A stretch of 12,951 nt of DNA from assembly GCA_900128395.1 (NCBI GenBank), contig LT649824.1, positions 1 through 12,951 on the forward strand, read 5' to 3'. This DNA is from Stramenopiles sp. TOSAG23-2. Lineage: Eukaryota > Sar. Numbering within the stretch: the stretch's first letter is position 1; the number at the start of each line of letters is the position of its first letter. Under the pieces are notes generated by a model. The model was not told the origin of the DNA. It did no database searches and worked only from the letters and a program-made list of their open reading frames with translations. Both the position numbers and the translations under genes were made by a program. Below are positions 7,601 through 12,951 of the stretch, piece by piece.

Positions 7601-9253
7601 CATTTAAAGTATGAACAAAAGAAATGTGAAGTTGGACATTATTGTGTCGATGGATTAAGAAATGCATGCCCAGCAGGACGATATGCGGAAAGCGAAGGGG
7701 CATATCAAGAATTTTGCGAAGGTCCATGTTCAAAAGGATACTTTTGTCCTCATGGTAGTTATTCAAGAACACAATATGAATGTGGCTCACAGAGAGGCTT
7801 AGATGCAACAGGGGTCAAAGATCCTACTGCATTGTATTGCCCGAGTGGAATGAGCATAGAATGTGACACAGCAACAACAATCACAACATTTTTCAATGGT
7901 AAATCCCAAAAATATGAATCAGTACCAGGGGCATATTGCCCAACTGGGATGACCACGGGTTCTGGGGTGCCTAAAATTGTGAAACCCGGTTACTACACAG
8001 TTGGTGGCGAACATTTGACAAATAAAACTCGGTTTGCACAGCGTATATGCCCAGTTGGTCATTATTGTACATATGGAAGACGAATTCGATGTCCCGCCGG
8101 CCGATATGGTGGATCCGAAGGCTTGCCAAATATTTCCTGTACCGATCAATGTGATGCCGGATATTTTTGCCCACAAGGCTCTTGGAATAAAGATCAAGTA
8201 AAGTGTGGTCTAGGAACACGTTCACCATGCTATACGCATCCCCCTGGTACTGTTGCAACATATCGGCCGTCTAGTGAAAGAAGATGTGAATATTATCAAG
8301 GTCAAATGTTTCAACCTGTTGAAATTACCGTGGATGGGATTACCATTATTCTGAATATGTATACTAGAGAAAGCGGTCCGCATAATATTACATATTTAGT
8401 TCCTGGTGATCTTGTCTACATGTCCTGTGAAACATATAAAGGTTCAGACGGCGAATACATGGTTCTAAATGTGACTGCAAATCACATTGAATTCGACAAA
8501 GCACATGGCGTGCCACGTAATATTTGGACACCTCAAACGTGTACATTGACAACGTATAACAAAGCAAGGCAAGGCGATGGGGAATACTATCGTTGGAATC
8601 ACTTGGTCCAAGAATTAAATGATGATGGACCATGGTCCTTACACCATCAAGAGACGGAACATTGGTTAGATGATGCGCCACGCCAATACCATGACCCAAC
8701 GTTAATGCCACTTAAACCGGGAGAGCACAACGAAGTAGTACCCAATGGTGCACGGAGTGGACGGTTTGTACATTCTCAATTAGCACAGAAATGGACAAAT
8801 GCTCATCCACGACAATACCACTACCATACTAGAGTACGCCATCCATCACGACATCGAATTCCGGGAGAATCACCATCTGTATATTGCCCGCGAGGCTCTG
8901 GTGTACCAACTCAAGTTGAAATGGGATGGTATACAACAGGTGGAAACGAGACTGATAATATGACAAGAAGTGGAGAAAGAAAGTGTGACCCAGGGTACTT
9001 TTGTGAAGGTGGCAAAAAAATACAATGTCCACCTGGAAGATATGGCAAAAGTTATGGCGAAACATCGGAGTTTTGTTCCGGTTATTGTCCAGCTGGATTC
9101 TATTGCCCATGGAACACAACGAATCCAATTGAATGCCCACTTGGGACTTATAGTGGGCATGGATACTTTCAATGTATGCAATGTAAGCAAAAAAGCGATT
9201 ACCATGTACAAAGTCAAACTTGCCGTAATAATCGGAAATGTTGTAATACGTAG
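4688..9253 (+). CDS. Large secreted cysteine-rich repeat protein (GCC2/GCC3-like modules)
   Basis: This is a predicted secreted or surface protein of 1521 residues with unknown ligand. The ATG at 4688 is preferred because the frame extends only two codons further, to a TTG. Residues 9-28 are hydrophobic and A29 fits a signal-peptidase site. About ten modules follow, each running CPxGxYC, CPAGRYG, CxxxC, GYYCPxGS, CGG, YCPxGS, GYYTxGG. They begin near bases 4925, 5211, 5530, 5874, 6139, 6500, 7240, 7626, 8049 and 8986. The pattern resembles GCC2/GCC3 (ephrin-receptor-like) cysteine-rich repeats. Two inserts lack the pattern: residues about 685-838, with VTVHTPGINYKPDDTVTV, and about 1201-1395, whose end is rich in histidine. 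Many N-glycosylation sequons are present. Module 6 lacks two cysteines and module 7 another two. No C-terminal membrane anchor is visible: the end is a cysteine-rich tail before TAG. Adhesion or cell-wall structure is plausible but not shown. Confidence 0.85.
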   Translation: MGSYSSFSAIISVYCILLCFISILNIISADDNVQYDNIEIFAQTVNGINVDTILDSCYRGRYKSHTIVTQDDETYNWGECAGFVDCPKGFYCVKGLKHPCPAGTFGNETKIYTKACSSLCPAGYYCPENTIDPIPCGDGNFCPVESATPTISKVGYYTVGETSTSSSDTHSNEKICEHGHYCINGEKKMCPGGTYGNSTGLSTILCSGICRPGFFCPEGSIHEMECGGDEFFCPEGSSRRERVLLGGDIGPDNHDKGAFYTLGGTPDGSHSKNATRNDQKRCPQGSYCVNGVRRPCPAGRYGSRLGEDRADCAGLCAEGFYCPEGSTKAHERACGGPSHFCPEGSPSPKKVQNGYFSYASPTKHLIGAFGYPESSFYTAINTTNTTGLRKTAEAICDPGHYCVDGVRLQCPIGRYGSTYGLANSDCTDRCAPGYYCNKASKVIDENECGGSHLFCPIGTGVPKHVHQGYYTIGETLTTRYDEKLCELGMWCNHTTGLQTQCPAGRYGGKYGLYNDTCSGNCTGGYYCPLGSVTAQQEHCGNPKYYCPIGTPLRRLVDKGYHGVHVDEPPIYYDEKNLSTNEKGRRFELIEVPDTRYTTFSHQEICPLGSYCVLGIRYLCPAGRYGGVTGLSEAICSGNVSAGYFGPPGSSSKTEHECGGAQYFCPSGSGSPYPVSLGHYTWSPLTTLRNTLNTCHSANTQISDNSLNPDTVNDIHSTIYGYLTTSQGALTPSIIQNPTDGNYQLLTGVETTTNGIGTGLKLNLEITGGPINGGTGRKNVTSVTVHTPGINYKPDDTVTVSHTLLANTKTDLIIRLLDNDFDTVCKRYTYDAKYLAMYNDYGGEKVRTWQHICPPGTYCKDGHLWEHPPGRFGRTNGSYQVNGTGECQPGFYCPAGSTSPQQVPCGGPHVYCPRGSGNPTPVSQGYYTSIGWKYISNVTHPTTRHLLAPSDHGGSNNNVNTYGKSNIVQGNSHLKYEQKKCEVGHYCVDGLRNACPAGRYAESEGAYQEFCEGPCSKGYFCPHGSYSRTQYECGSQRGLDATGVKDPTALYCPSGMSIECDTATTITTFFNGKSQKYESVPGAYCPTGMTTGSGVPKIVKPGYYTVGGEHLTNKTRFAQRICPVGHYCTYGRRIRCPAGRYGGSEGLPNISCTDQCDAGYFCPQGSWNKDQVKCGLGTRSPCYTHPPGTVATYRPSSERRCEYYQGQMFQPVEITVDGITIILNMYTRESGPHNITYLVPGDLVYMSCETYKGSDGEYMVLNVTANHIEFDKAHGVPRNIWTPQTCTLTTYNKARQGDGEYYRWNHLVQELNDDGPWSLHHQETEHWLDDAPRQYHDPTLMPLKPGEHNEVVPNGARSGRFVHSQLAQKWTNAHPRQYHYHTRVRHPSRHRIPGESPSVYCPRGSGVPTQVEMGWYTTGGNETDNMTRSGERKCDPGYFCEGGKKIQCPPGRYGKSYGETSEFCSGYCPAGFYCPWNTTNPIECPLGTYSGHGYFQCMQCKQKSDYHVQSQTCRNNRKCCNT
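6740..7200 (+). other. Insert 1 in the cysteine-rich protein, beta-rich domain
   Basis: This coding insert between modules 6 and 7 is about 150 residues with only two cysteines. It is rich in Thr, Asn, Gly and Ile, and includes a stretch ending INYKPDDTVTVSH. GYxxGDxxTV-type turns of that kind recur in beta-structured repeat domains of phage and other viral structural proteins. That is a resemblance from memory, not a match I could test. Confidence 0.4.
8290..8870 (+). other. Insert 2 in the cysteine-rich protein, ending His-rich
   Basis: This coding insert of about 190 residues interrupts module 9 before its YCPRGSG block. Its first half looks like a beta-barrel-type segment (LVPGDLVYMSCETY, then GEYMVLNV). 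Its second half is polar with clusters of His, Arg, Gln and Tyr, for example RQYHYHTRVRHPSRHR. I do not recognise either half. The histidine clusters could bind metal or acid polysaccharide, which is a guess. Confidence 0.4.
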
Positions 9254-9398
9254 AGTAGGAGAGAGGGAGCAGATGCGCGTAGCCAGGTAAATAGCACTGG
9301 TTTCCTATCAAACATATAAAAATTAATATACTAAATTTGTACTATCACCGAATTGGACACAAATCTACAAATCGTTGATTTTTTCACTTTTTACCGAT

Positions 9399-9459
9399 GT
9401 TAGACGTTAGGGTTCGGTGTCTCGATCTCCTTCACAGTTTACATAGTCGGCCGTCTAAC
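9399..9459. repeat. Short inverted repeat GTTAGACG / CGTCTAAC
   Basis: GTTAGACG (9399-9406) is the exact complement of CGTCTAAC (9452-9459). The right half is the outer tip of the left 87-bp arm, so the element end may itself be able to fold back. Confidence 0.5.
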
Positions 9460-9538
9460 GTGAATGTTCTTATGTGTAGTGTTATTTTTGGACATATTTT
9501 AAGGTAAAATGTTATTTTCAAGGCCTGTGTAGTGCTAA
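9452..9538 (+). repeat. Left arm of the 87-bp inverted repeat
   Basis: It aligns without gaps to the reverse complement of 10256-10342, with 77 of 87 positions identical by hand count. Blocks such as TTCTTATGTGTAGTGTTATTTT and TCAAGGCCTGTGTAGTGCTAA are unchanged. The inner 20 bases and the middle are better kept than the outer tip. Confidence 0.9.
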
Positions 9539-9930
9539 TTGCATTTTTTTGCTGATGAGAACATTTTTTTTGATGAAGAAGAAATGTGTTTTTTGTTGGG
9601 AATATAGATTGTTCATTTAACTATGCATTTATATTTAATACATTAAATGGAAAAAGATATTATCATAAACTAAAAAATTAAAAGTAAAATTTAATTTTAT
9701 ATTACCTAAAATTTTAAATATATTATCTAAACATGTATTCAAAACATCTCCCACACCAAACATATCATTGTTATAAAAAATACATATGATTTCATAACAA
9801 TATATTTACGCTTGTGTGCGTGGTTGTTTTGTCATACAAATGAAGAATATAACAATACACACTATTGGTTTTTAAAAAAGTAAATTTGAATTTCAACCAT
9901 TTAAATGATCAAAAGTTCGTATTGAATAAG

Positions 9931-10037
9931 TTGATAATGGGGGGAGTTAACTCGTCAATCAATAGCTTGTCTGATGGATGTAACCCTCACTTAAATGTTC
10001 CAAATCCGATTGACATGTTAACTATTCCCATTATCAA
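9931..10037. repeat. Nested 30-bp inverted repeat in the element core
   Basis: Bases 9931-9960 pair with 10008-10037 at 25 of 30 positions, starting from TTGATAATGGG and CCCATTATCAA, around a 47-base loop. It is more GC-rich than the rest of the core and may be the remains of an older inserted element or a folded RNA. Confidence 0.75.
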
Positions 10038-10255
10038 ATTATCTCCAATTTAGTATCTACCTTTTCTCCCATTGGTCTTGCAAGTGATGTATCTTTTGCA
10101 TGTATTTAGCATGTATTAAATATTTTAACATTTGCATTAAAAAATTTGTAAGTACAAAACCTACCATTAGAATAGCATTAGAGCTTTTAAAAATAAAGTG
10201 TATTACTATTGATAAATATATGGACCAATTTGATGTAAATATTAATTTCATCGAG

Positions 10256-10342
10256 TTAGCACTACACAGGCCTTGAAAAAGACGGTTTACCTTAAAATAT
10301 TCCCCAAAATAACACTACACATAAGAAGATTGACGTTAGGCG
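10256..10342 (-). repeat. Right arm of the 87-bp inverted repeat
   Basis: This is the reverse-complement partner of 9452-9538 with 10 mismatches and no gaps. Divergence between arms suggests the pair has had time to mutate since it formed, or that the arms are not kept identical by recent transposition. Confidence 0.9.
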
Positions 10343-10344
10343 TC

Positions 10345-10366
10345 CGACGCTGAGCTGTGAGCGTCG
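10345..10366. repeat. 7-bp hairpin unique to the right end
   Basis: CGACGCT (10345-10351) pairs exactly with AGCGTCG (10360-10366) over an 8-base loop. It lies in the approximately 30-base segment present only on the right side of the element, between the 87-bp arm and the outer ATAGTCGG match. Confidence 0.6.
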
Positions 10367-10507
10367 TGTGTTCCGACTATTCCGCCACAGTCTTTTTTTT
10401 CATACCTATACCTACTGTATATACCACAGGCACAGGCCCAGCTTGCACAGCCTCACCACAGCAGCTTTATTGATTATTAATATTGGTTACAAACATACAA
10501 AAATATT

Positions 10508-10537
10508 AATACTATATCACTGTATAAATATAGTATT
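10508..10537. repeat. 9-bp AT-rich hairpin
   Basis: AATACTATA (10508-10516) pairs exactly with TATAGTATT (10529-10537) over a 12-base loop. It is pure A/T apart from one C and one G, so chance is a reasonable explanation. Confidence 0.4.
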
Positions 10538-10774
10538 ATAAATACCAGAATCTAAAATGCACTATTGACTATTGAATAATATAATATTATATATTATGCA
10601 CTTTAACTTTAATTTACAGAATAATGATGAATAAAGTTAAAGTAGAAAAGAAGAGGAGGCCACAGGGAGGCGAAAAAAGTAAAAAGTAAAAAGGATATTA
10701 AATTATTTTTGGATATAATAGGCCCATCACAGCATGAACGTATTATAGTATCATCAGTGTATTTAATATTTCTG

Positions 10775-10895
10775 TATAATAATAATATCCACCCTAACCC
10801 ACCACAACATACACACAACACTACAAGAACACTCCACACAACTCCCAACTCCACCCACATATACCACATATATTAATATATATACCTCTACATTA
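10775..10895. other. CA-rich tract with a single G in 121 bases
   Basis: On the plus strand the only G between 10775 and 10895 is at 10827, although the tract is not pure AT: its middle (10788-10865) is full of CCACC, CACAAC and CTCCC words. It lies 130-250 bases upstream of the next gene and may be part of its promoter or 5' UTR. Confidence 0.6.
10876..10886 (+). promoter_or_regulatory. ATATATATACC motif upstream of the LamG-type gene
   Basis: This is the third copy of the 11-mer, but it ends 141 bases before the start codon, much further than in the other two genes. A promoter role would require a longer 5' UTR or an unseen 5' intron here. Confidence 0.2.
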
Positions 10896-11004
10896 GATAT
10901 AAATATATATACATCATATGTCTGTCCAAACATAATATAAAGTTCGACAAATAAAGAACAAAACTATAGGTATATAATAAAACAAAACCATACGTAATAT
11001 ACAG

Positions 11005-11026
11005 AAAAAAAAAAACAAAAAAAAAA
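11005..11026 (+). promoter_or_regulatory. A-tract leader directly before the start codon
   Basis: There are 21 A's and one C in 22 bases, followed by T and the ATG at 11028. A-rich leaders are compatible with efficient, unstructured initiation in AT-rich eukaryotes. It supports this ATG as the start. Confidence 0.45.
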
Positions 11027-11027
11027 T

Positions 11028-12431
11028 ATGGGCGCAGGTGCAAGTACCCAAAGCATTACAATTAATGTGCAAACAAACAATACAATGGATACACGTAATG
11101 TATCGATTAAAGAAATATTGAAAATATTATCAGAAAAACAAAAAAAAGAATTAATGCAACATGTGGTTGCAAAGGCATCTGCAATGATATTTGAAGAAGG
11201 TCCACCACCACCATCACCACGTGCACCACCACCAGCTCCAAAATTATTATGGGATCCAGAAGCACCTGCAGTTCAATATACCGAGACGAAAGTACAAAAT
11301 ATCATCAATTTTAACAATGATCCAAAGAAATTATCAATTAAGGTAAACACACCAAAATCTGGATTTTTAATGTTAGAATTACATTCTGTGAAACGTGATG
11401 GTATACGTGCCGGTAGCTTCAGCGAGAATTTAGTTCCAGATGTACCAAAAGAATTTTTAAATATCAAACCTGGTACAAAAATCCTATTGAAGAATTATCA
11501 CCCAACTGGCGATGCAGTGGTCGAAGTTGCACTTGCAAATTGGGGATATGGTGCTGGGCAAGGACATAAAGTGGCTTCATGGGATCAAACAAATGGTCGT
11601 GTATTTAATGATGGAAGTGTACGAAAAGCGAATCGAAATCAACCATATACATGGTTATATGATCATTGTTGGAGCTTAATCGTCAAAGGTAGTGATACGT
11701 TAGCCGATGGAAGAGGACTTGATTTACCACAAAATGTCCAATTAATTTGGGATAAACCTTCTCCGTTAGTATTTTATGAGAATTTTGAATCTCAAACATA
11801 CAAAGGTGAAGTAAAAAATGCATTTGTAGTGAAAGGTGGATACAATGGTAGCACCCATGCTTTGGAAGGATCTAGTGGGGAAGATGGAAAAGTATGGTAT
11901 CACACATTTAACGATGGTTTTCCAAGAGGTGTAGTATCCATAAGTTTTTGGCATTGCCCTGTAAAAGTTGGACCTGCGGATATACCATCTATCCTCGCCG
12001 TCTCCACAAACAATCGCCCAAGTGATACATCTATTGGAATGGATTTGATTGGAAGAAATTGCATGTATTATTCAACAAACCAAAAAAATTTCAAAATAAC
12101 TAACTGGTTTGTAAACGGTGTAAATACGGAAAGATATTCCAATGAACCGGAGAATGTACCTTACAATTTTAAGACACAGCATCGCTATGTCAAAAAAGAT
12201 ATTGAATTGAATAAATGGCAACACCATTATATTGAATTTAGTAGTGCAATTGGTAGCGCAGAATCTGGTGAAATCAATGGACTACGATGGTTTGGGTCTA
12301 GTTTAAGGGCAGGTGGAAGATATAGAGGAACTGGTAAATTGGATGAAGTGAGATATTATACAAAAAGTTTATCTGATTCACAAATATTAAAATTAAGCAA
12401 AGGTGAAACAGCATTTGGTAATAAGAAATAA
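11028..12431 (+). CDS. Myristoylation-type protein with C-terminal laminin-G/concanavalin-like domain
   Basis: The 467 residues begin MGAGASTQ, a classic N-myristoylation sequence (Gly2, Ser6), and there is no signal peptide. Residues about 26-55 form a charged helix-prone stretch. A proline-rich linker (58-71) follows. Residues about 85-245 are a beta-rich region I do not recognise, with NWGYGAGQGHKVASWDQ near 171. From about 247 to 460 the pattern fits a laminin-G/concanavalin-A-like jelly roll: FYENFES at the start, SISFWHCP (304-311), KWQHHYIEF (396-404), and the closing GKLDEVRYYTKSLSDSQI (436-453), typical of that fold's last strand and helix. Such domains usually bind glycans or proteins. 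The combination suggests a membrane-tethered binding protein or a structural particle protein. The frame is complete and intronless, and ends in TAA. The ATG at 11028 is chosen for the myristoylation motif and the A-rich leader. Confidence 0.75.
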   Translation: MGAGASTQSITINVQTNNTMDTRNVSIKEILKILSEKQKKELMQHVVAKASAMIFEEGPPPPSPRAPPPAPKLLWDPEAPAVQYTETKVQNIINFNNDPKKLSIKVNTPKSGFLMLELHSVKRDGIRAGSFSENLVPDVPKEFLNIKPGTKILLKNYHPTGDAVVEVALANWGYGAGQGHKVASWDQTNGRVFNDGSVRKANRNQPYTWLYDHCWSLIVKGSDTLADGRGLDLPQNVQLIWDKPSPLVFYENFESQTYKGEVKNAFVVKGGYNGSTHALEGSSGEDGKVWYHTFNDGFPRGVVSISFWHCPVKVGPADIPSILAVSTNNRPSDTSIGMDLIGRNCMYYSTNQKNFKITNWFVNGVNTERYSNEPENVPYNFKTQHRYVKKDIELNKWQHHYIEFSSAIGSAESGEINGLRWFGSSLRAGGRYRGTGKLDEVRYYTKSLSDSQILKLSKGETAFGNKK

Positions 12432-12620
12432 AAGTTGTTTTACATAGCGTGTCAATAATGACGATGATGGTATAAGAAGGAAGAGAAGAAAGGAAGTGTG
12501 ATGTGGTGTGTAAAATTACATGTATTTTATTGTCACCCCAGTAAATTATCAATATTTTTAAAACGAGATCAATATAAAATAAGAAAAAATATTAATATAT
12601 AATACATTTTTATATTTCGT

Positions 12621-12642
12621 ATATTTGGTGTGACCAAAATAT
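12621..12642. repeat. Bulged hairpin downstream of the LamG-type gene
   Basis: ATATTTGGT (12621-12629) pairs with ACCAAAATAT (12633-12642) with one extra A and a 3-base loop. It lies about 190 bases after the stop and could mark a transcript end, but this is unproven. Confidence 0.4.
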
Positions 12643-12660
12643 TAATTTAAAAAAAATATA

Positions 12661-12672
12661 ATACGATCGTAT
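12661..12672. repeat. Perfect 12-bp palindrome ATACGATCGTAT
   Basis: This is a self-complementary sequence with two CG dinucleotides in an otherwise AT-only stretch. It could be a protein-binding site, and no function is shown. Confidence 0.5.
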
Positions 12673-12844
12673 ATTTTAAAAATATTTTACGAACAACGTG
12701 TATATATGTGTCTTGTTAGGGAGTTGTACCTTTAGCGCATGACACGCTCTACACTCTAAAAACGTGTTACGAAAGTCGTATCTCATATATTATTATAAGT
12801 ATTCATCGTTTTTAGTGTTTACATATTATATATATTTATGAGTA

Positions 12845-12850
12845 AATAAA
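12845..12850 (+). terminator. Possible distal polyadenylation signal
   Basis: AATAAA lies 413 bases after the stop of the LamG-type gene. Chance occurrence is likely in this composition. Confidence 0.2.
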
Positions 12851-12951
12851 AGCTTTTTAAATTTTAAGTAAGAGAATTTTTTATATATAATGTATCATAT
12901 TTTAATAAGATTATTTGTGTTCACAAACTAGACCTTTTCCTTGTTACATTC

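Larger units (their letters stand above)
9443..10380. mobile_element. Putative non-autonomous DNA transposon (MITE-like) with long inverted repeats
   Basis: Two 87-bp arms in inverted orientation (9452-9538 and 10256-10342) enclose 717 bp of AT-rich DNA. The match resumes outward at ATAGTCGG (9443-9450) and CCGACTAT (10373-10380). The right side has about 30 extra bases that include a small hairpin. The core encodes no transposase or other recognisable protein, so any mobility would need a partner element. I could not define a target-site duplication, and the true outer ends are uncertain. An alternative is a locally inverted duplication unrelated to transposition. Confidence 0.55.
9254..11027. 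other. 1.8-kb non-coding spacer with inverted-repeat element
   Basis: No supported gene occurs here. Open frames are short, low in complexity, and some open on TTG. The left part (9254-9442) follows the stop of the cysteine-rich gene and has no AATAAA. The middle holds the inverted-repeat element at 9443-10380. The right part holds a CA-rich stretch almost free of G (10775-10895), a purine-rich stretch near 10640-10720, and a 9-bp hairpin at 10508-10537. The leader of the next gene follows. Confidence 0.65.
12432..12951. other. 3' flank of the LamG-type gene
   Basis: No gene is seen. AATAAA overlaps the stop codon (12427-12432) and recurs at 12845-12850. A bulged hairpin (12621-12642) and the perfect 12-bp palindrome ATACGATCGTAT (12661-12672) lie between. 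About 12705-12785 is less AT-rich than its surroundings and contains small stems such as TACGA/TCGTA near 12769-12781, but I find no complete RNA gene there. Confidence 0.55.

Noticed and set aside
9190-9300. Frameshift or intron near the end of the cysteine-rich gene hiding a membrane anchor
   Set aside because: The neighbouring frame is open to about 9290, but it gives no hydrophobic anchor or cysteine pattern, and no clear splice pair was found.
8829-9311. Long antisense frames (up to 160 codons) across the cysteine-rich gene
   Set aside because: These are shadows of the repetitive, biased codon use on the coding strand, and their translations match no known domain.
9865-10053. 62-codon open frame in the transposon-like core
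   Set aside because: It opens on TTG and lies across the nested inverted repeat, with no domain. Openness by chance is likely.
10788-10804. Telomere-like CCCTAACCC
   Set aside because: Only about one and a half repeat units, within a C-rich tract. Not evidence of a telomere.
10609-10869. 86-codon minus-strand frame rich in Trp, Val and Gly
   Set aside because: It is the complement of the CA-rich G-free tract, so its openness follows from base composition.
12700-12785. Minus-strand tRNA-like strings (GTAGAGCG and a GGTACAACTCC resembling a B box)
   Set aside because: No matching acceptor stem, a poor T stem, no anticodon stem and no proper A box. It is at most a degenerate fragment.
1-12951. 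Window as part of a giant virus genome (intronless genes, AT-rich hairpins, viral-looking domains)
   Set aside because: Emg1 and a CDK with eukaryotic features, about one third non-coding DNA and a transposon-like element point to a cellular nuclear genome.

Overview
The window looks like nuclear DNA of an AT-rich, intron-poor unicellular eukaryote. It holds four long uninterrupted reading frames, all consistent with the standard genetic code. Two encode typical eukaryotic proteins: the ribosome-assembly methyltransferase Emg1/Nep1 and a cyclin-dependent kinase. Long AT-rich spacers separate them. By my count coding covers about two thirds of the window, which is too sparse for a giant-virus genome, and no bacterial-style operon is seen. 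The large protein with repeated CPAGRYG-type modules is of a kind I associate with stramenopile and other algal protists. That taxonomic guess is inference and is weak.

Layout: 1-1218 is a non-coding flank with a long imperfect hairpin (177-257) and a Y-shaped RNA-like fold (778-856). EMG1 (1219-1950, +) converges tail to tail on a CDK-family kinase gene (2220-4157, -). The kinase has an insertion of about 125 residues in its activation segment and DWG in place of DFG. A 530-bp divergent spacer rich in small palindromes separates the kinase from a 1521-residue secreted protein (4688-9253, +). That protein is built from about ten cysteine-rich modules plus two unrelated inserts. A 1.8-kb spacer follows, containing a pair of 87-bp inverted repeats (77 of 87 positions identical) around a 717-bp core with its own nested inverted repeat. 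This is best read as a non-autonomous DNA transposon or MITE-like element. Last is a 467-residue protein with an N-myristoylation-type start and a laminin-G/concanavalin-like C-terminus (11028-12431, +), then a 3' flank with a small region of higher GC.

EMG1 and the kinase are housekeeping or regulatory genes. The other two look like surface or adhesion-type proteins. Nothing in the sequence shows that the four act in one pathway. The most novel observations are the paired cysteine losses in modules 6 and 7 of the secreted protein, the kinase activation-loop insertion, the inverted-repeat element, the Y-shaped fold, and an 11-bp motif (ATATATATACC) shared upstream of all three plus-strand genes.
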